From the NCBI GenBank assembly GCA_049317465.1, contig JBMOIF010000090.1, positions 1 through 6,792 on the forward strand: a stretch of 6,792 nt of DNA, written 5' to 3'. Within the stretch, counting starts at the first letter, position 1. The number at the start of each line of letters is the position of its first letter. The position numbers and the translations under genes were made by a program. Below the pieces are notes generated by a model. That model had not been told where the DNA came from. It did not search any database and was given only the letters and a program-made list of their open reading frames with translations. This stretch comes from CAIQIA01 sp049317465. GTDB taxonomy: Bacteria > Cyanobacteriota > Cyanobacteriia > PCC-6307 > Cyanobiaceae. Below, one piece after another: positions 1-6,405 of the stretch.

Positions 1-593
1 AAGGCGCGGCGGGCACGTTCCCGCTGCACCAGCAGTCGCACGGCCACCGACTGGACCCGCCCGGCGGAGAGCCCCCAGGCCACCTTCTTCCAGAGCAGGG
101 GCGAGAGGGTGTAACCCACCAGACGGTCGAGGATCCGACGCGTTTCCTGGGCGTGCACGAGCTCCATGTTGAGCTCGCGGGTCTGCTCGAGCGCCCGCTG
201 GATCGCCTCCTCGGTGATCTCGTGGAAGACCATGCGCTGCACGGGCACCTTGGGCTGCAGCAGCTGCAGCAGGTGCCAGCTGATCGACTCACCCTCCCGG
301 TCCTCGTCCGTCGCCAGCAGCAGGCGGTCGGCACCCTTCAGAGCGTCCTTGAGTTCCTTGACCACCTTTTTCTTGTCCTTCGGCACCACGTAGAGCGGCT
401 CGAAGTCGGCGACGGTGTTCACGCCGAGGTTGGCCCACTTCTCGCCCTTGTGGCTGGCTGGGATCTCGCTGGCGCTGTTGGGCAGATCGCGCACATGCCC
501 CATCGACGCCTCGACGCGGAAGGTGCGCGGCAGGAAACCGCGGATCGTCCGGGCCTTGGTTGGACTCTCGACGATGACGAGGGTGTGGGGCAC
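1..593 (-). CDS. topA: DNA topoisomerase I (type IA), N-terminal part, cut by the window edge
   Basis: This enzyme relaxes negatively supercoiled DNA by cutting and passing a single strand. About 197 codons are visible. The N-terminus reads PHTLVIVESPTKART after a GTG start at 591-593, matching the opening of the Toprim domain, with the catalytic Glu at residue 9. The Toprim acidic motif TDEDREGE lies near residues 95-102 (D96, E97, D98). The conserved type IA stretch SAGRVQSVAVRL is visible near the left edge. The active-site Tyr and the C-terminal domains lie outside the window, so completeness cannot be judged. GTG was chosen because family members begin three or four residues before LVIVESPTKA and no ATG sits nearby in frame. 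No Shine-Dalgarno is evident. The gene is divergent from ndhB. The identification is firm; the exact start is slightly less so. Confidence 0.93.
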   Translation of the reverse strand, partial: MPHTLVIVESPTKARTIRGFLPRTFRVEASMGHVRDLPNSASEIPASHKGEKWANLGVNTVADFEPLYVVPKDKKKVVKELKDALKGADRLLLATDEDREGESISWHLLQLLQPKVPVQRMVFHEITEEAIQRALEQTRELNMELVHAQETRRILDRLVGYTLSPLLWKKVAWGLSAGRVQSVAVRLLVQRERARRA

Positions 594-717
594 AGGCCGC
601 TGGCTCAGGGAGGAACCTCGATCCCGAAGGGTAGGCCCCGAACCGACGGGTGGACACCGCTACGATCCCGGCACGCCCCTGTACGGCCGAGCGCCGCACC
701 CGTCCGACACCGCCGCC
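594..717. promoter_or_regulatory. Divergent topA/ndhB intergenic region with paired repeats
   Basis: These 124 bases must hold the 5' signals of both topA (leftward) and ndhB (rightward). An 8-base inverted repeat, GACGGGTG at 645-652 and CACCCGTC at 697-704, is followed on both sides by the direct repeat GACACCGC (653-660 and 706-713). The repeats bracket a possible ndhB -10 element. I could not pick a convincing promoter for topA. Whether the repeats are an operator, an mRNA structure or chance in GC-rich DNA cannot be told from one sequence. Confidence 0.5.
661..666 (+). promoter_or_regulatory. Possible -10 element of ndhB (TACGAT)
   Basis: TACGAT matches the TATAAT consensus at four of six positions. 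It lies 51 bases before the ndhB ATG, which would give a 5' leader of roughly 45 bases. No good TTGACA-like -35 is present at 16-18 bases upstream. It is a weak call, based on motif and position only. Confidence 0.25.
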
Positions 718-2244
718 ATGGACACCCTCGCCCAGTCCCTCAACGCGGGCGCCATCGCTCCGGAGGCGGCGATCCTCGTCGCGTTGATCGCCTGCCTCCT
801 GGCCGATCTGGCCGGCGAGCGCACCGCCGCCAGGCTCGTGCCCCCCTTCACCTATCTGGGTCTCGGCGTCGGCCTCGTGCTCCTGGCTCTGCAGTGGAAC
901 CAACCCGCTACGCCCTCCTTCTTCGGCTCCTTCCTGGCCGACAACCTTGCCGTGGCCTTCCGGGCTGTGGTCGCCACCTCCACCCTGCTGTCGCTGCTGA
1001 TCAGCTGGCGCTACATCGAGCGGGCCGGAACCCCCGTCGGTGAGTACGCCTCGATTCTTCTGGCCGCCACCATCGGCGCCATGCTGCTCTGCGGTGCCAC
1101 CGACCTGGTCAGCATCTTCGTGGCCCTCGAAACCCTCTCGGTCTCGAGCTATCTGCTGTCGGGCTACATGAAGCGGGACGCCCGCTCATCGGAGGCCGCA
1201 CTGAAATATCTGCTGGTGGGCTCGGCAGCGGCGGCGGTCTTCCTCTATGGAACCTCCCTGCTCTACGGGGTCAGCGGTGGGAGCACCGATCTCTCCTCCA
1301 TCACCGTGGCCCTCACCGCCACCGGGGTGTCCCCCCTCAGCGCCCTTGCCCTTGTCTTCGTCCTGGCCACGGTGGCCTTCAAGATCTCGGCGGTGCCCTT
1401 TCACCAGTGGACCCCCGATGTGTACGAGGGTTCTCCCACTCCGGTGGTGGCATTCCTCTCGGTGGGTTCCAAGGCTGCCGGCTTCGCCCTGGCCCTGCGG
1501 CTGCTGGTGGGTTGCTTCACCGCCTTCGAGGCCCAGTGGCAGTTGCTTTTCACCGTGCTGGCGGTGCTGAGCATGACCCTCGGCAATGTGGTCGCCCTGG
1601 CTCAGACGAGCATGAAGCGCATGCTCGCCTACAGCTCCATCGGCCAGGCGGGTTTCGTGATGATCGGCCTGGTCTGCGGCACCCAGGAGGGCTTCTCGGC
1701 CATGGTCCTCTACATGGCTGCCTACCTGTTCATGAATCTGGGCGCCTTTGCCTGCATCACCCTCTTCTCCCTGCGCACCGGCAGCGACCGGATCTCGGAT
1801 TACGCCGGTCTCTACCAGAAGGATCCCCTGATCACCCTGGCCCTGAGCCTGTGCCTGCTGTCCCTTGGCGGCATCCCGCCGATGCTGGGCTTCTTCGGCA
1901 AGATCTACCTCTTCTTCGCGGGCTGGGCCGATGGCCAGTACCTGCTGGTCGTGGTCGGCCTGCTCACATCGGTGATCTCGATCTACTACTACATCTCGGT
2001 CATCAAGATGATGGTGGTCAAGGAGCCCCAGGAAGCTTCTGACGTTGTCAAGAGCTACCCCGCGATCTCCTGGGTTCAGCCTGGTCTGCAGCCCCTGCGG
2101 GCAGCCCTGCTCGTCTGCCTGGCGGTCACCGCCGTTGGCGGTGTGCTTTCCAACCCGCTGTTCACCTGGTCCAACCAGGCCGTGGAGGGCACCCCACTGC
2201 TGCAGAACCTGATCAGCCAGACCCCCAGCATTCCGCCGGCCTGA
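718..2244 (+). CDS. ndhB: NAD(P)H-quinone oxidoreductase subunit 2 (NdhB, NuoN/ND2 homologue)
   Basis: NdhB is a proton-pumping antiporter-like membrane subunit of the cyanobacterial NDH-1 complex, which takes electrons from ferredoxin into plastoquinone for cyclic electron flow, respiration and CO2 uptake. The protein has 508 residues, the usual length, and is hydrophobic throughout, consistent with about 14 transmembrane helices. Family hallmarks are the membrane Glu in ALETLS (E138), K163, the stretch FKISAVPFHQWTPDVYEGSP (221-240), the Lys in VGSKAA (K252), KRMLAYSSIGQAGF (300-313) and GGIPPMLGFFGK (384-395, with K395). The open frame continues upstream to 415, but that part reads antisense to topA. 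ATG 718 was chosen because its product, MDTLAQSL followed by a hydrophobic helix, fits the family N-terminus. No Shine-Dalgarno is seen. The ABC ATPase gene follows after four bases. Confidence 0.96.
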   Translation: MDTLAQSLNAGAIAPEAAILVALIACLLADLAGERTAARLVPPFTYLGLGVGLVLLALQWNQPATPSFFGSFLADNLAVAFRAVVATSTLLSLLISWRYIERAGTPVGEYASILLAATIGAMLLCGATDLVSIFVALETLSVSSYLLSGYMKRDARSSEAALKYLLVGSAAAAVFLYGTSLLYGVSGGSTDLSSITVALTATGVSPLSALALVFVLATVAFKISAVPFHQWTPDVYEGSPTPVVAFLSVGSKAAGFALALRLLVGCFTAFEAQWQLLFTVLAVLSMTLGNVVALAQTSMKRMLAYSSIGQAGFVMIGLVCGTQEGFSAMVLYMAAYLFMNLGAFACITLFSLRTGSDRISDYAGLYQKDPLITLALSLCLLSLGGIPPMLGFFGKIYLFFAGWADGQYLLVVVGLLTSVISIYYYISVIKMMVVKEPQEASDVVKSYPAISWVQPGLQPLRAALLVCLAVTAVGGVLSNPLFTWSNQAVEGTPLLQNLISQTPSIPPA

Positions 2245-2248
2245 CACC

Positions 2249-2920
2249 ATGGAGCCGGTGGCCGAACTGCGGCACGTCTACAAGATCTACGGCAGCGGCG
2301 ACACCGAGGTGCGGGCGGTCAACGATCTCAACCTCACCGTTCAACCGGGTGAATATCTGGCCGTGATGGGAGCTTCAGGCTCCGGAAAGAGCACGGCCAT
2401 GAACATCCTGGGCTGTCTCGATCGCCCGACCGATGGTGAATACATCCTCCAGGGCCGACGGGTCAACGATCTCGACGACAACGCCCTGGCCGGCCTGCGC
2501 AACACCTGCCTGGGCTTCGTGTTCCAGCAGTTCCATCTGCTGCCGCACCTGACGGCCCTGCAGAACGTCGAATTGCCGATGGTCTACGCCGCCGTTCCGG
2601 CGGGGGAGCGGCGGCAGAGGGCCTGCGAAGCCCTGGAGCGGGTGGGATTGGGCCAGCGGATGAACAACCGCCCGAACCAGCTCAGCGGGGGGCAGCAGCA
2701 GCGGGTGGCCATCGCCAGGGCCATCATCAACCGTCCTGCCATGCTGCTGGCGGATGAACCGACCGGAGCCCTCGATTCGGAAACGACCGAGGAGGTGCTC
2801 GGCATCTTTGATGAGCTCCATGGCGACGGCATCACCGTGATGCTGGTGACCCATGAAGCCGATGTGGCCGAGCGGGCCGAACGGATCCTGCGCTTTCGCG
2901 ACGGGCGGATCGCCGCCTGA
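2249..2920 (+). CDS. ABC transporter ATP-binding protein, MacB/LolD/DevA type
   Basis: This cytoplasmic ATPase powers a MacB/LolD/DevA-type exporter or lipoprotein-extracting permease. All nucleotide-binding motifs are present in its 223 residues: Walker A GASGSGKST (41-49), Q-loop Q93, signature LSGGQQQR (145-152), Walker B LLADEP (166-171, with D169 and catalytic E170), D-loop ALD (174-176) and switch H202. FVFQQFHLLPHLTALQNVELP (90-110) and the NQLSGGQ context are typical of the family sometimes called SalX. The length is normal and it looks active. ATG 2249 lies four bases after the ndhB stop, so the two are almost certainly co-transcribed and translationally coupled. No permease or membrane-fusion gene is adjacent: the next gene is convergent. 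The partner and substrate are therefore unknown. Confidence 0.93.
   Translation: MEPVAELRHVYKIYGSGDTEVRAVNDLNLTVQPGEYLAVMGASGSGKSTAMNILGCLDRPTDGEYILQGRRVNDLDDNALAGLRNTCLGFVFQQFHLLPHLTALQNVELPMVYAAVPAGERRQRACEALERVGLGQRMNNRPNQLSGGQQQRVAIARAIINRPAMLLADEPTGALDSETTEEVLGIFDELHGDGITVMLVTHEADVAERAERILRFRDGRIAA
2902..2919. terminator. Possible GC-rich hairpin at the convergent stop codons, without a T-tract
   Basis: On the plus strand CGGGCGG (2902-2908) can pair with CCGCCTG (2913-2919) around the tetraloop ATCG, giving seven pairs with one G-U wobble. It overlaps the end of the ABC gene and abuts the peptidase stop. No T-run follows on either strand, so it is not a standard intrinsic terminator. 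It could still slow polymerase or protect 3' ends. It is also coding sequence, so chance is possible. Confidence 0.25.
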
Positions 2921-3955
2921 CTAACCCGCGGGAGGACGCCGCTCCAGACCCCGCAGCAGCTGATCCATCAGTTCGGCCACCAACTGGCCGCGCGGGGCAG
3001 CGTCAGCAATGCTCGGAGCCAGGTCACCGGGATCCACCGCCACCCAGCCCTCAGCGGTGGACTCCCGCACCTCGAAGTGAAGGTGGGGTCCGGTGCTGAG
3101 GCCGGTGCTGCCCACCCGACCGATGACTTCACCCTGGCGAACCCGTTCGCCGGGCTGCACGAAGAGTTCCGACAGGTGGCCGTAGAGGGTGCGACGGGTG
3201 GGACGGTCGTGTTCGAGCTCGACGGCGAGGCCGTAGCCACCGGCCAGACCGGCGCTCACCACGGTGCCATCGAGGGTGGCCACCACAGGGGTGCCCTCCG
3301 GCGCCGCCAGGTCGCGGCCGCTGTGGAGCAGAAGACTGCCGAGCACCGGATGCAGCCGCCAGCCGAAGGGGCTGGTGGTGACGGCACTGCCGATCAAGGG
3401 GAAGAGCAACCGGCGGTTGCCGTTGCCCAGCAACGGTGCGGGCCGAGGGGTGACACGGAGCACATTGGACAGGGAAAAACTGCCCCCACCGCCCACGAGC
3501 AGGGCACTCACCGGAACGGTGATCGGTGGCAGGGGCAGACCTTCGGCGCTCAGGCGAAAGGGTCGGCCCTCGGTATCGTGACCCTCACCAGGGGCCGGAT
3601 CACCACTGGGGTCTGTGCCGCCGATGCCCTGCTGGCATTCCCGGCGGGAGAGGGCACCACTGGCACAGAGCTGCACCCGGGCAGGCGAGGCCAGGCTGCC
3701 GGCGACGCCAGACGACGGACCCGCTTCGAGACGGGTCCGTTCGCGATTGGTGATCACCCCCTGACGTTCCAGGTCGTCGAGCGAACGATCGAACCGGGCG
3801 GGTGGTGCCGCCGGTGCCGGTGCCGCCGGAGCCGGTGACGGTGCCGGATCAGTCGCCACCGGCGCCGGTGGCGGGGTCGCCACAGGGGGGTCAAGCGGCG
3901 CTGGCTCGATCTGGGCGAGCAGCGGCAGCAACAGAAGAAAACGTGGGGCCATCAT
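2921..3955 (-). CDS. Exported M23 (LytM-type) peptidoglycan endopeptidase
   Basis: M23 zinc endopeptidases cut peptide cross-links of peptidoglycan. The 344-residue product begins with a short hydrophobic leader (about 6-15), suggesting export to the periplasm. A Pro/Ala-rich linker (about 19-53) and two copies of a short L-x3-G-x2-[TS]-x2-E motif (62-72 and 96-106) follow, the second carrying Cys97 and Cys107. The C-terminal LytM domain (about 185-315) keeps the zinc ligands H211 and D215 in HSGRD, catalytic H260 in YGHLSE, and the PHLHFEV motif (H291, H293), so activity is expected. Two adjacent ATGs (3953-3955 and 3950-3952) can start it. An ATG further upstream, at 4006, would overlap birA by 28 bases and put charged residues before the leader, so it was not used. 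The gene lies 23 bases after birA and is probably in its operon. Confidence 0.92.
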   Translation of the reverse strand: MMAPRFLLLLPLLAQIEPAPLDPPVATPPPAPVATDPAPSPAPAAPAPAAPPARFDRSLDDLERQGVITNRERTRLEAGPSSGVAGSLASPARVQLCASGALSRRECQQGIGGTDPSGDPAPGEGHDTEGRPFRLSAEGLPLPPITVPVSALLVGGGGSFSLSNVLRVTPRPAPLLGNGNRRLLFPLIGSAVTTSPFGWRLHPVLGSLLLHSGRDLAAPEGTPVVATLDGTVVSAGLAGGYGLAVELEHDRPTRRTLYGHLSELFVQPGERVRQGEVIGRVGSTGLSTGPHLHFEVRESTAEGWVAVDPGDLAPSIADAAPRGQLVAELMDQLLRGLERRPPAG

Positions 3956-3978
3956 GGCCCCAGTCTGACGGATGCCCC

Positions 3979-4563
3979 TCAGGATCCGGCCGCCATGCGG
4001 CCACAACGCTCCAGGGCGCGCAGCGTGAGCAGCACCAGATCAGCCCAGGGCGGACAACGGCTGCCCAGGTGGTCCTGGAGACTCACCGCCGGGGCAGGCA
4101 TCGGATGGCGTCCATTGAGACCGATACCGAAGCGCAGCTGCCGCGCCACGCTCCCCCGCCAGACGACCCCCGAGAGAATGCCGGCGAGCTTGCGTCCGTC
4201 CAGCATCAGATCGTTGGGGGGCTTGATGACCAGGGGAAGCCCCAGGGGCGCCAGCTCCGCCGCCAGGGCCTCGGCCATCAGCAGCGGCAGCCCGGAGGGC
4301 GGCGGCATCGGCGCGGTCCAGGGCAGGGCAGCACTGATCCAGAGCCCCCCTGCCGGGGACTGCCAGCGGCGACCGTGCTGACCGCGCCCGAAGCGCTGTC
4401 GCAGGGCGATCACCGCCAGGGGAGCCTGGGCGCCGGCGGCCAGCCAGCGGCTGAGCTCCTCCTCGGTGCTGGCGCAGACGGGCAGCTGGCGCAGACGCCA
4501 GGGCAGCAGCAGTGCCTGGCGGCGACGGGACCAGCGGGCCCGCAGGCGGCCTCCGGCCTTCAA
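3979..4563 (-). CDS. birA: Biotin-[acetyl-CoA-carboxylase] ligase, monofunctional (no DNA-binding domain)
   Basis: This enzyme activates biotin with ATP and attaches it to the biotin carboxyl carrier of acetyl-CoA carboxylase, the first step of fatty-acid synthesis. The 194-residue product has only the BPL/LplA catalytic fold: STEEEL (32-37), the ligand-binding loop GRGQHGRRW (59-67) followed by SPAGGLW, the catalytic Lys in VIKPPNDL (K114), RKLAGIL (124-130) and FGIGLN (145-150). The N-terminal winged helix of the bifunctional E. coli BirA is missing, so it is unlikely to repress transcription. Most relatives read KWPND where this one has KPPND. The start is TTG at 4561-4563, overlapping the TGA of the preceding 80-residue gene (shared TTGA). 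No ATG or GTG was seen before the conserved LPVCASTEEEL, so coupled TTG initiation is the best reading. Confidence 0.9.
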   Translation of the reverse strand: MKAGGRLRARWSRRRQALLLPWRLRQLPVCASTEEELSRWLAAGAQAPLAVIALRQRFGRGQHGRRWQSPAGGLWISAALPWTAPMPPPSGLPLLMAEALAAELAPLGLPLVIKPPNDLMLDGRKLAGILSGVVWRGSVARQLRFGIGLNGRHPMPAPAVSLQDHLGSRCPPWADLVLLTLRALERCGRMAAGS

Positions 4564-4802
4564 CGCAGTTTGACCACATCCACCGGTCGGGCCAGCACCG
4601 CCTGCAGGCGCCGGGCAGTAGCCACAGCCCGCTCGTGGGTGTGGAACTGGTAAGCCTCGTCGGGCTGGGCCACGGTCACGATCGCCTGCTCAGCTCCGAG
4701 GCTGAGGTAAGCATGGGTCTCCCCCAGGGTGAGCACATAGCGCTCGGGATCTACACCCCGCAGGGAGCGGACGGGGTCAAGCCAGGGGCTCCAGAGGTTC
4801 AT
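4560..4802 (-). CDS. Small protein of unknown function, 80 residues
   Basis: I do not recognise this protein. It opens MNLWSPWLDPVRSLRGVDPE, then alternates strand-like segments (YVLTLGETHAYLSL, about 22-35; QAIVTVAQ, about 39-46) with an amphipathic helix (ERAVATARRLQAVLAR, about 57-72) and a final strand-like VDVVKL. This suggests a compact beta-beta-alpha-beta domain. It has no signal peptide, membrane segment or cysteine, and it ends in a basic residue. It is likely real because it starts with ATG, has ordered hydrophobic patterning, fills the gap exactly, and its stop overlaps the TTG start of birA, which implies translational coupling. A small hairpin lies 16 bases before its start. A role linked to biotin ligation would be guilt by association only. 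Confidence 0.68.
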   Translation of the reverse strand: MNLWSPWLDPVRSLRGVDPERYVLTLGETHAYLSLGAEQAIVTVAQPDEAYQFHTHERAVATARRLQAVLARPVDVVKLR

Positions 4803-4891
4803 CGGCGGCGAGCGCGGTGCACGGACATCCCGTGCGTCTCAGCCAAGACTGACGCCTGGACGCCTTTGATTTTGCGCTCACAAGGTTGTTT
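4803..4891 (-). promoter_or_regulatory. Intergenic gap with possible internal promoter and leader hairpin
   Basis: This 89-base gap is the widest on the minus strand between the aminotransferase and the 80-residue gene. It contains an AT-rich patch in which CAAAAT (4869-4874, minus strand) could serve as a weak -10, with no clear -35. A GC-rich hairpin, GCACGG/CCGTGC with a five-base loop (4819-4835), lies in the would-be leader 16 bases before the ATG. It has no T-run, so it is not an obvious terminator. The gap may divide the cluster into two transcription units. Confidence 0.3.
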
Positions 4892-6076
4892 TCAGCATCC
4901 CGTTACCGCGTCAGCCAGGCGCCGGGCCGCCTCCAGAAGCACGGGCTCCTCTCGCACCAGCGCCAGCCGCAGCCAGCCCTCTCCCCCCGGGCCGAACCCC
5001 ACCCCGGGGGTGAGGGCAACACCGCTGCGTTGCAGCAGCTGGCTGCAGGCCTCCTCACTGCCCAGCCCCTGCAGCGCTGGCGGCAGCGGCAGCCAGTGGT
5101 AGAGGGCCATCCCGGGGGGCGGCACGTTCCAGCCCGCCCGTCCGAGAACGTTGCCCATGGCCTCTCGCCGGGCGCGATAGACCGGCAGCAGCCGCTGGGA
5201 CCAGTCGGGCCAGTCCCTCAGGGCTGCCGCAGCGCCGGCCTGCAGGGCCAGTGACTGGTTGAAGTCGATCACGGCCTTCACCCGGGCCAGGGCTTCGATC
5301 AGCGGCGCGGCTCCAACGGCGAACGCCAGCCTGAAGCCACCGAGACACCAGGCCTTCGAGAGGGAAAAGAATTCGATGCCACCCTCCCGCCACTGGGGGC
5401 ACCGCAGCAGCGCCGGCGCCTCCCCATCAAGGGCGAGGTCGACATAAGGGTTGTCGTGGGCGAGCACCAGGCCATGGCGACGGGTGCGGGCCAGGGCCTC
5501 CTCGAGCCACTCCTGGCCTCCCACCGTGGCCGTGGGGTTGTGGGGGAAGCCAAAGACCAGCAGCCGCAGCTGCTCCCAGTCGCCGTCGCTGAGCTGGTCC
5601 CAGTGGGGCTGCCAGCCCTGGTCGGCCCGGAGCCGCAGGCGCCGCAGGCGCCCCCCCGCCAGCAGCACGCCGCCCGCATGGCTGGGATAGCAGGGGTCAA
5701 GCACCAGGGCACCTTCGCCAGCGTTGAGCAGGGCCAGGGGCAGATGGGCCGTGCCCTCCTGGGATCCCACCAGCAGCAGCACCTCGCTGCGGGGATCAAC
5801 GCTGACACCGAACCGGCGCTGCACCCAGGCGGCGACAGCCTCACGGAACGGCAGGGTTCCGGCCTGCAGGCAGTAGGCGGCGCTGGCGGGGTCAGCCAGG
5901 GCCCCGGCGAACACATCGAGCACAGCCTTGGGTGGCTGCAGGTCGGTGGACCCGAGGGAGAGATCAATCAGTGGTTGCCCGACGGAGGCAGTGGAAGCGG
6001 CGTAGGCCTGCTTGCGCCGGTCCATGCGGGCGAAGACCCCCGCCCCCAGGGCCTCCAGGCGCTCAGAGGTGCGCAT
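4892..6076 (-). CDS. Class I/II PLP-dependent aminotransferase (LL-diaminopimelate/aspartate aminotransferase-like)
   Basis: This is a fold-type I aminotransferase that moves amino groups between an amino acid and a 2-oxo acid using pyridoxal phosphate. The 394-residue product has the usual length and all key residues: GSQEG (105-109) at the phosphate site, N180 in FPHNPT, D208 and Y211 in AHDNPYVD, the Schiff-base Lys K241 in FFSLSKAW, R249 in GGFRL, and the substrate-carboxylate Arg R370 in WLRLAL. The opening RLEALGAGVFARMDRRK and DLSLGSTDL resemble a cyanobacterial branch related to DapL, but the true substrate (diaminopimelate, aspartate or another) cannot be read from motifs. ATG 6076 was chosen since it gives the family N-terminus. 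The open frame reaches 6142, but those codons lie inside the thioredoxin gene. With this start the two genes overlap by 14 bases, suggesting translational coupling. Confidence 0.92.
   Translation of the reverse strand: MRTSERLEALGAGVFARMDRRKQAYAASTASVGQPLIDLSLGSTDLQPPKAVLDVFAGALADPASAAYCLQAGTLPFREAVAAWVQRRFGVSVDPRSEVLLLVGSQEGTAHLPLALLNAGEGALVLDPCYPSHAGGVLLAGGRLRRLRLRADQGWQPHWDQLSDGDWEQLRLLVFGFPHNPTATVGGQEWLEEALARTRRHGLVLAHDNPYVDLALDGEAPALLRCPQWREGGIEFFSLSKAWCLGGFRLAFAVGAAPLIEALARVKAVIDFNQSLALQAGAAAALRDWPDWSQRLLPVYRARREAMGNVLGRAGWNVPPPGMALYHWLPLPPALQGLGSEEACSQLLQRSGVALTPGVGFGPGGEGWLRLALVREEPVLLEAARRLADAVTGC
5633..5650. repeat. Two tandem copies of a 9-base unit inside the aminotransferase gene
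   Basis: CCGCAGGCG occurs twice in a row without mismatch. In the aminotransferase reading frame the repeat encodes the alternating Arg/Leu run around residues 143-150 (RLRRLRLR). Because the unit is a multiple of three, a copy-number change would not shift the frame. It is probably a small slippage duplication in a surface segment. Confidence 0.6.
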
Positions 6077-6383
6077 CCAGCAGCGCCTGCAGCTGGGGTC
6101 GGGTGATGGCGCCCTCGTGGCGGACCACCTCAAGGCCGTCACGGAAGATCAGCAGACTGGGGATGCCCTGGACCTTGAACGCATCCCGTTGCTGCGGGTT
6201 GCCGTCGACCTCAAGCTTGCCGACGGTGAGACGGCCGGCGTAGGTCTCGCTGGCCCAGTCCATCAGGGGTGCCACCAGCCGGCACGGGCCACACCAGGGG
6301 GCCCAGAAATCGACAAGCACCGGGCCGCCGGCCTGCAGCACCTGCTCCTGGAAGTTGGCATCGGTGAGGGTCAGAACAGCCAC
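6063..6383 (-). CDS. Thioredoxin
   Basis: Thioredoxins reduce protein disulfides, receiving electrons from ferredoxin- or NADPH-dependent thioredoxin reductase. The 106-residue product is a complete single thioredoxin domain: buried Asp D25, active site WCGPC (30-34, with C31 and C34), the KLEVDGNP strand (56-63) and the cis-Pro loop in GIPSLLIF (P75). It has no signal peptide, so it acts in the cytoplasm. The start is GTG at 6381-6383, giving MAVLTLTDANF, the expected family opening. GTG codons at 6417-6419 and 6396-6398 would add 12 or 5 poorly fitting residues and would include the likely -10 region. The closeness to canonical thioredoxin suggests a general or m-like member, but another trx gene probably exists elsewhere, so no gene number is given. 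Vipp1 lies 45 bases upstream. Confidence 0.92.
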   Translation of the reverse strand: MAVLTLTDANFQEQVLQAGGPVLVDFWAPWCGPCRLVAPLMDWASETYAGRLTVGKLEVDGNPQQRDAFKVQGIPSLLIFRDGLEVVRHEGAITRPQLQALLDAHL

Positions 6384-6405
6384 AGCAGGGCAGAACACTG
6401 CACTG

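Noticed and set aside
415..717. In-frame upstream extension of ndhB by 101 codons
   Set aside because: It would read antisense through topA and the intergenic region, and the added residues do not resemble an NdhB N-terminus. ATG 718 gives a normal family length.
153..1043. Plus-strand open frame (296 codons) across topA, the promoter and the start of ndhB
   Set aside because: It covers two real genes in other frames and a promoter region, and its product is low-complexity Arg/Pro/His-rich sequence.
1186..2250. Long minus-strand open frame (354 codons) antisense to ndhB
   Set aside because: It is a shadow of GC-rich codon bias. The translation is rich in Gly, His, Gln, Asp and Glu with no recognisable domain, while the opposite strand encodes an unmistakable NdhB.
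3077..4653. Two plus-strand open frames antisense to the peptidase and birA (253 and 283 codons)
   Set aside because: Both are Gly/Gln/Arg-rich translations without motifs, opposite genes with intact catalytic residues.
5456..6106. Plus-strand open frame (216 codons) antisense to the aminotransferase
   Set aside because: It is low-complexity Gln/Gly-rich sequence with no domain signal. The opposite strand has all PLP-enzyme motifs.
6077..6142. Longer N-terminus for the aminotransferase
   Set aside because: The extra 22 residues are out-of-frame thioredoxin coding sequence, and the conserved opening begins at the ATG at 6076.
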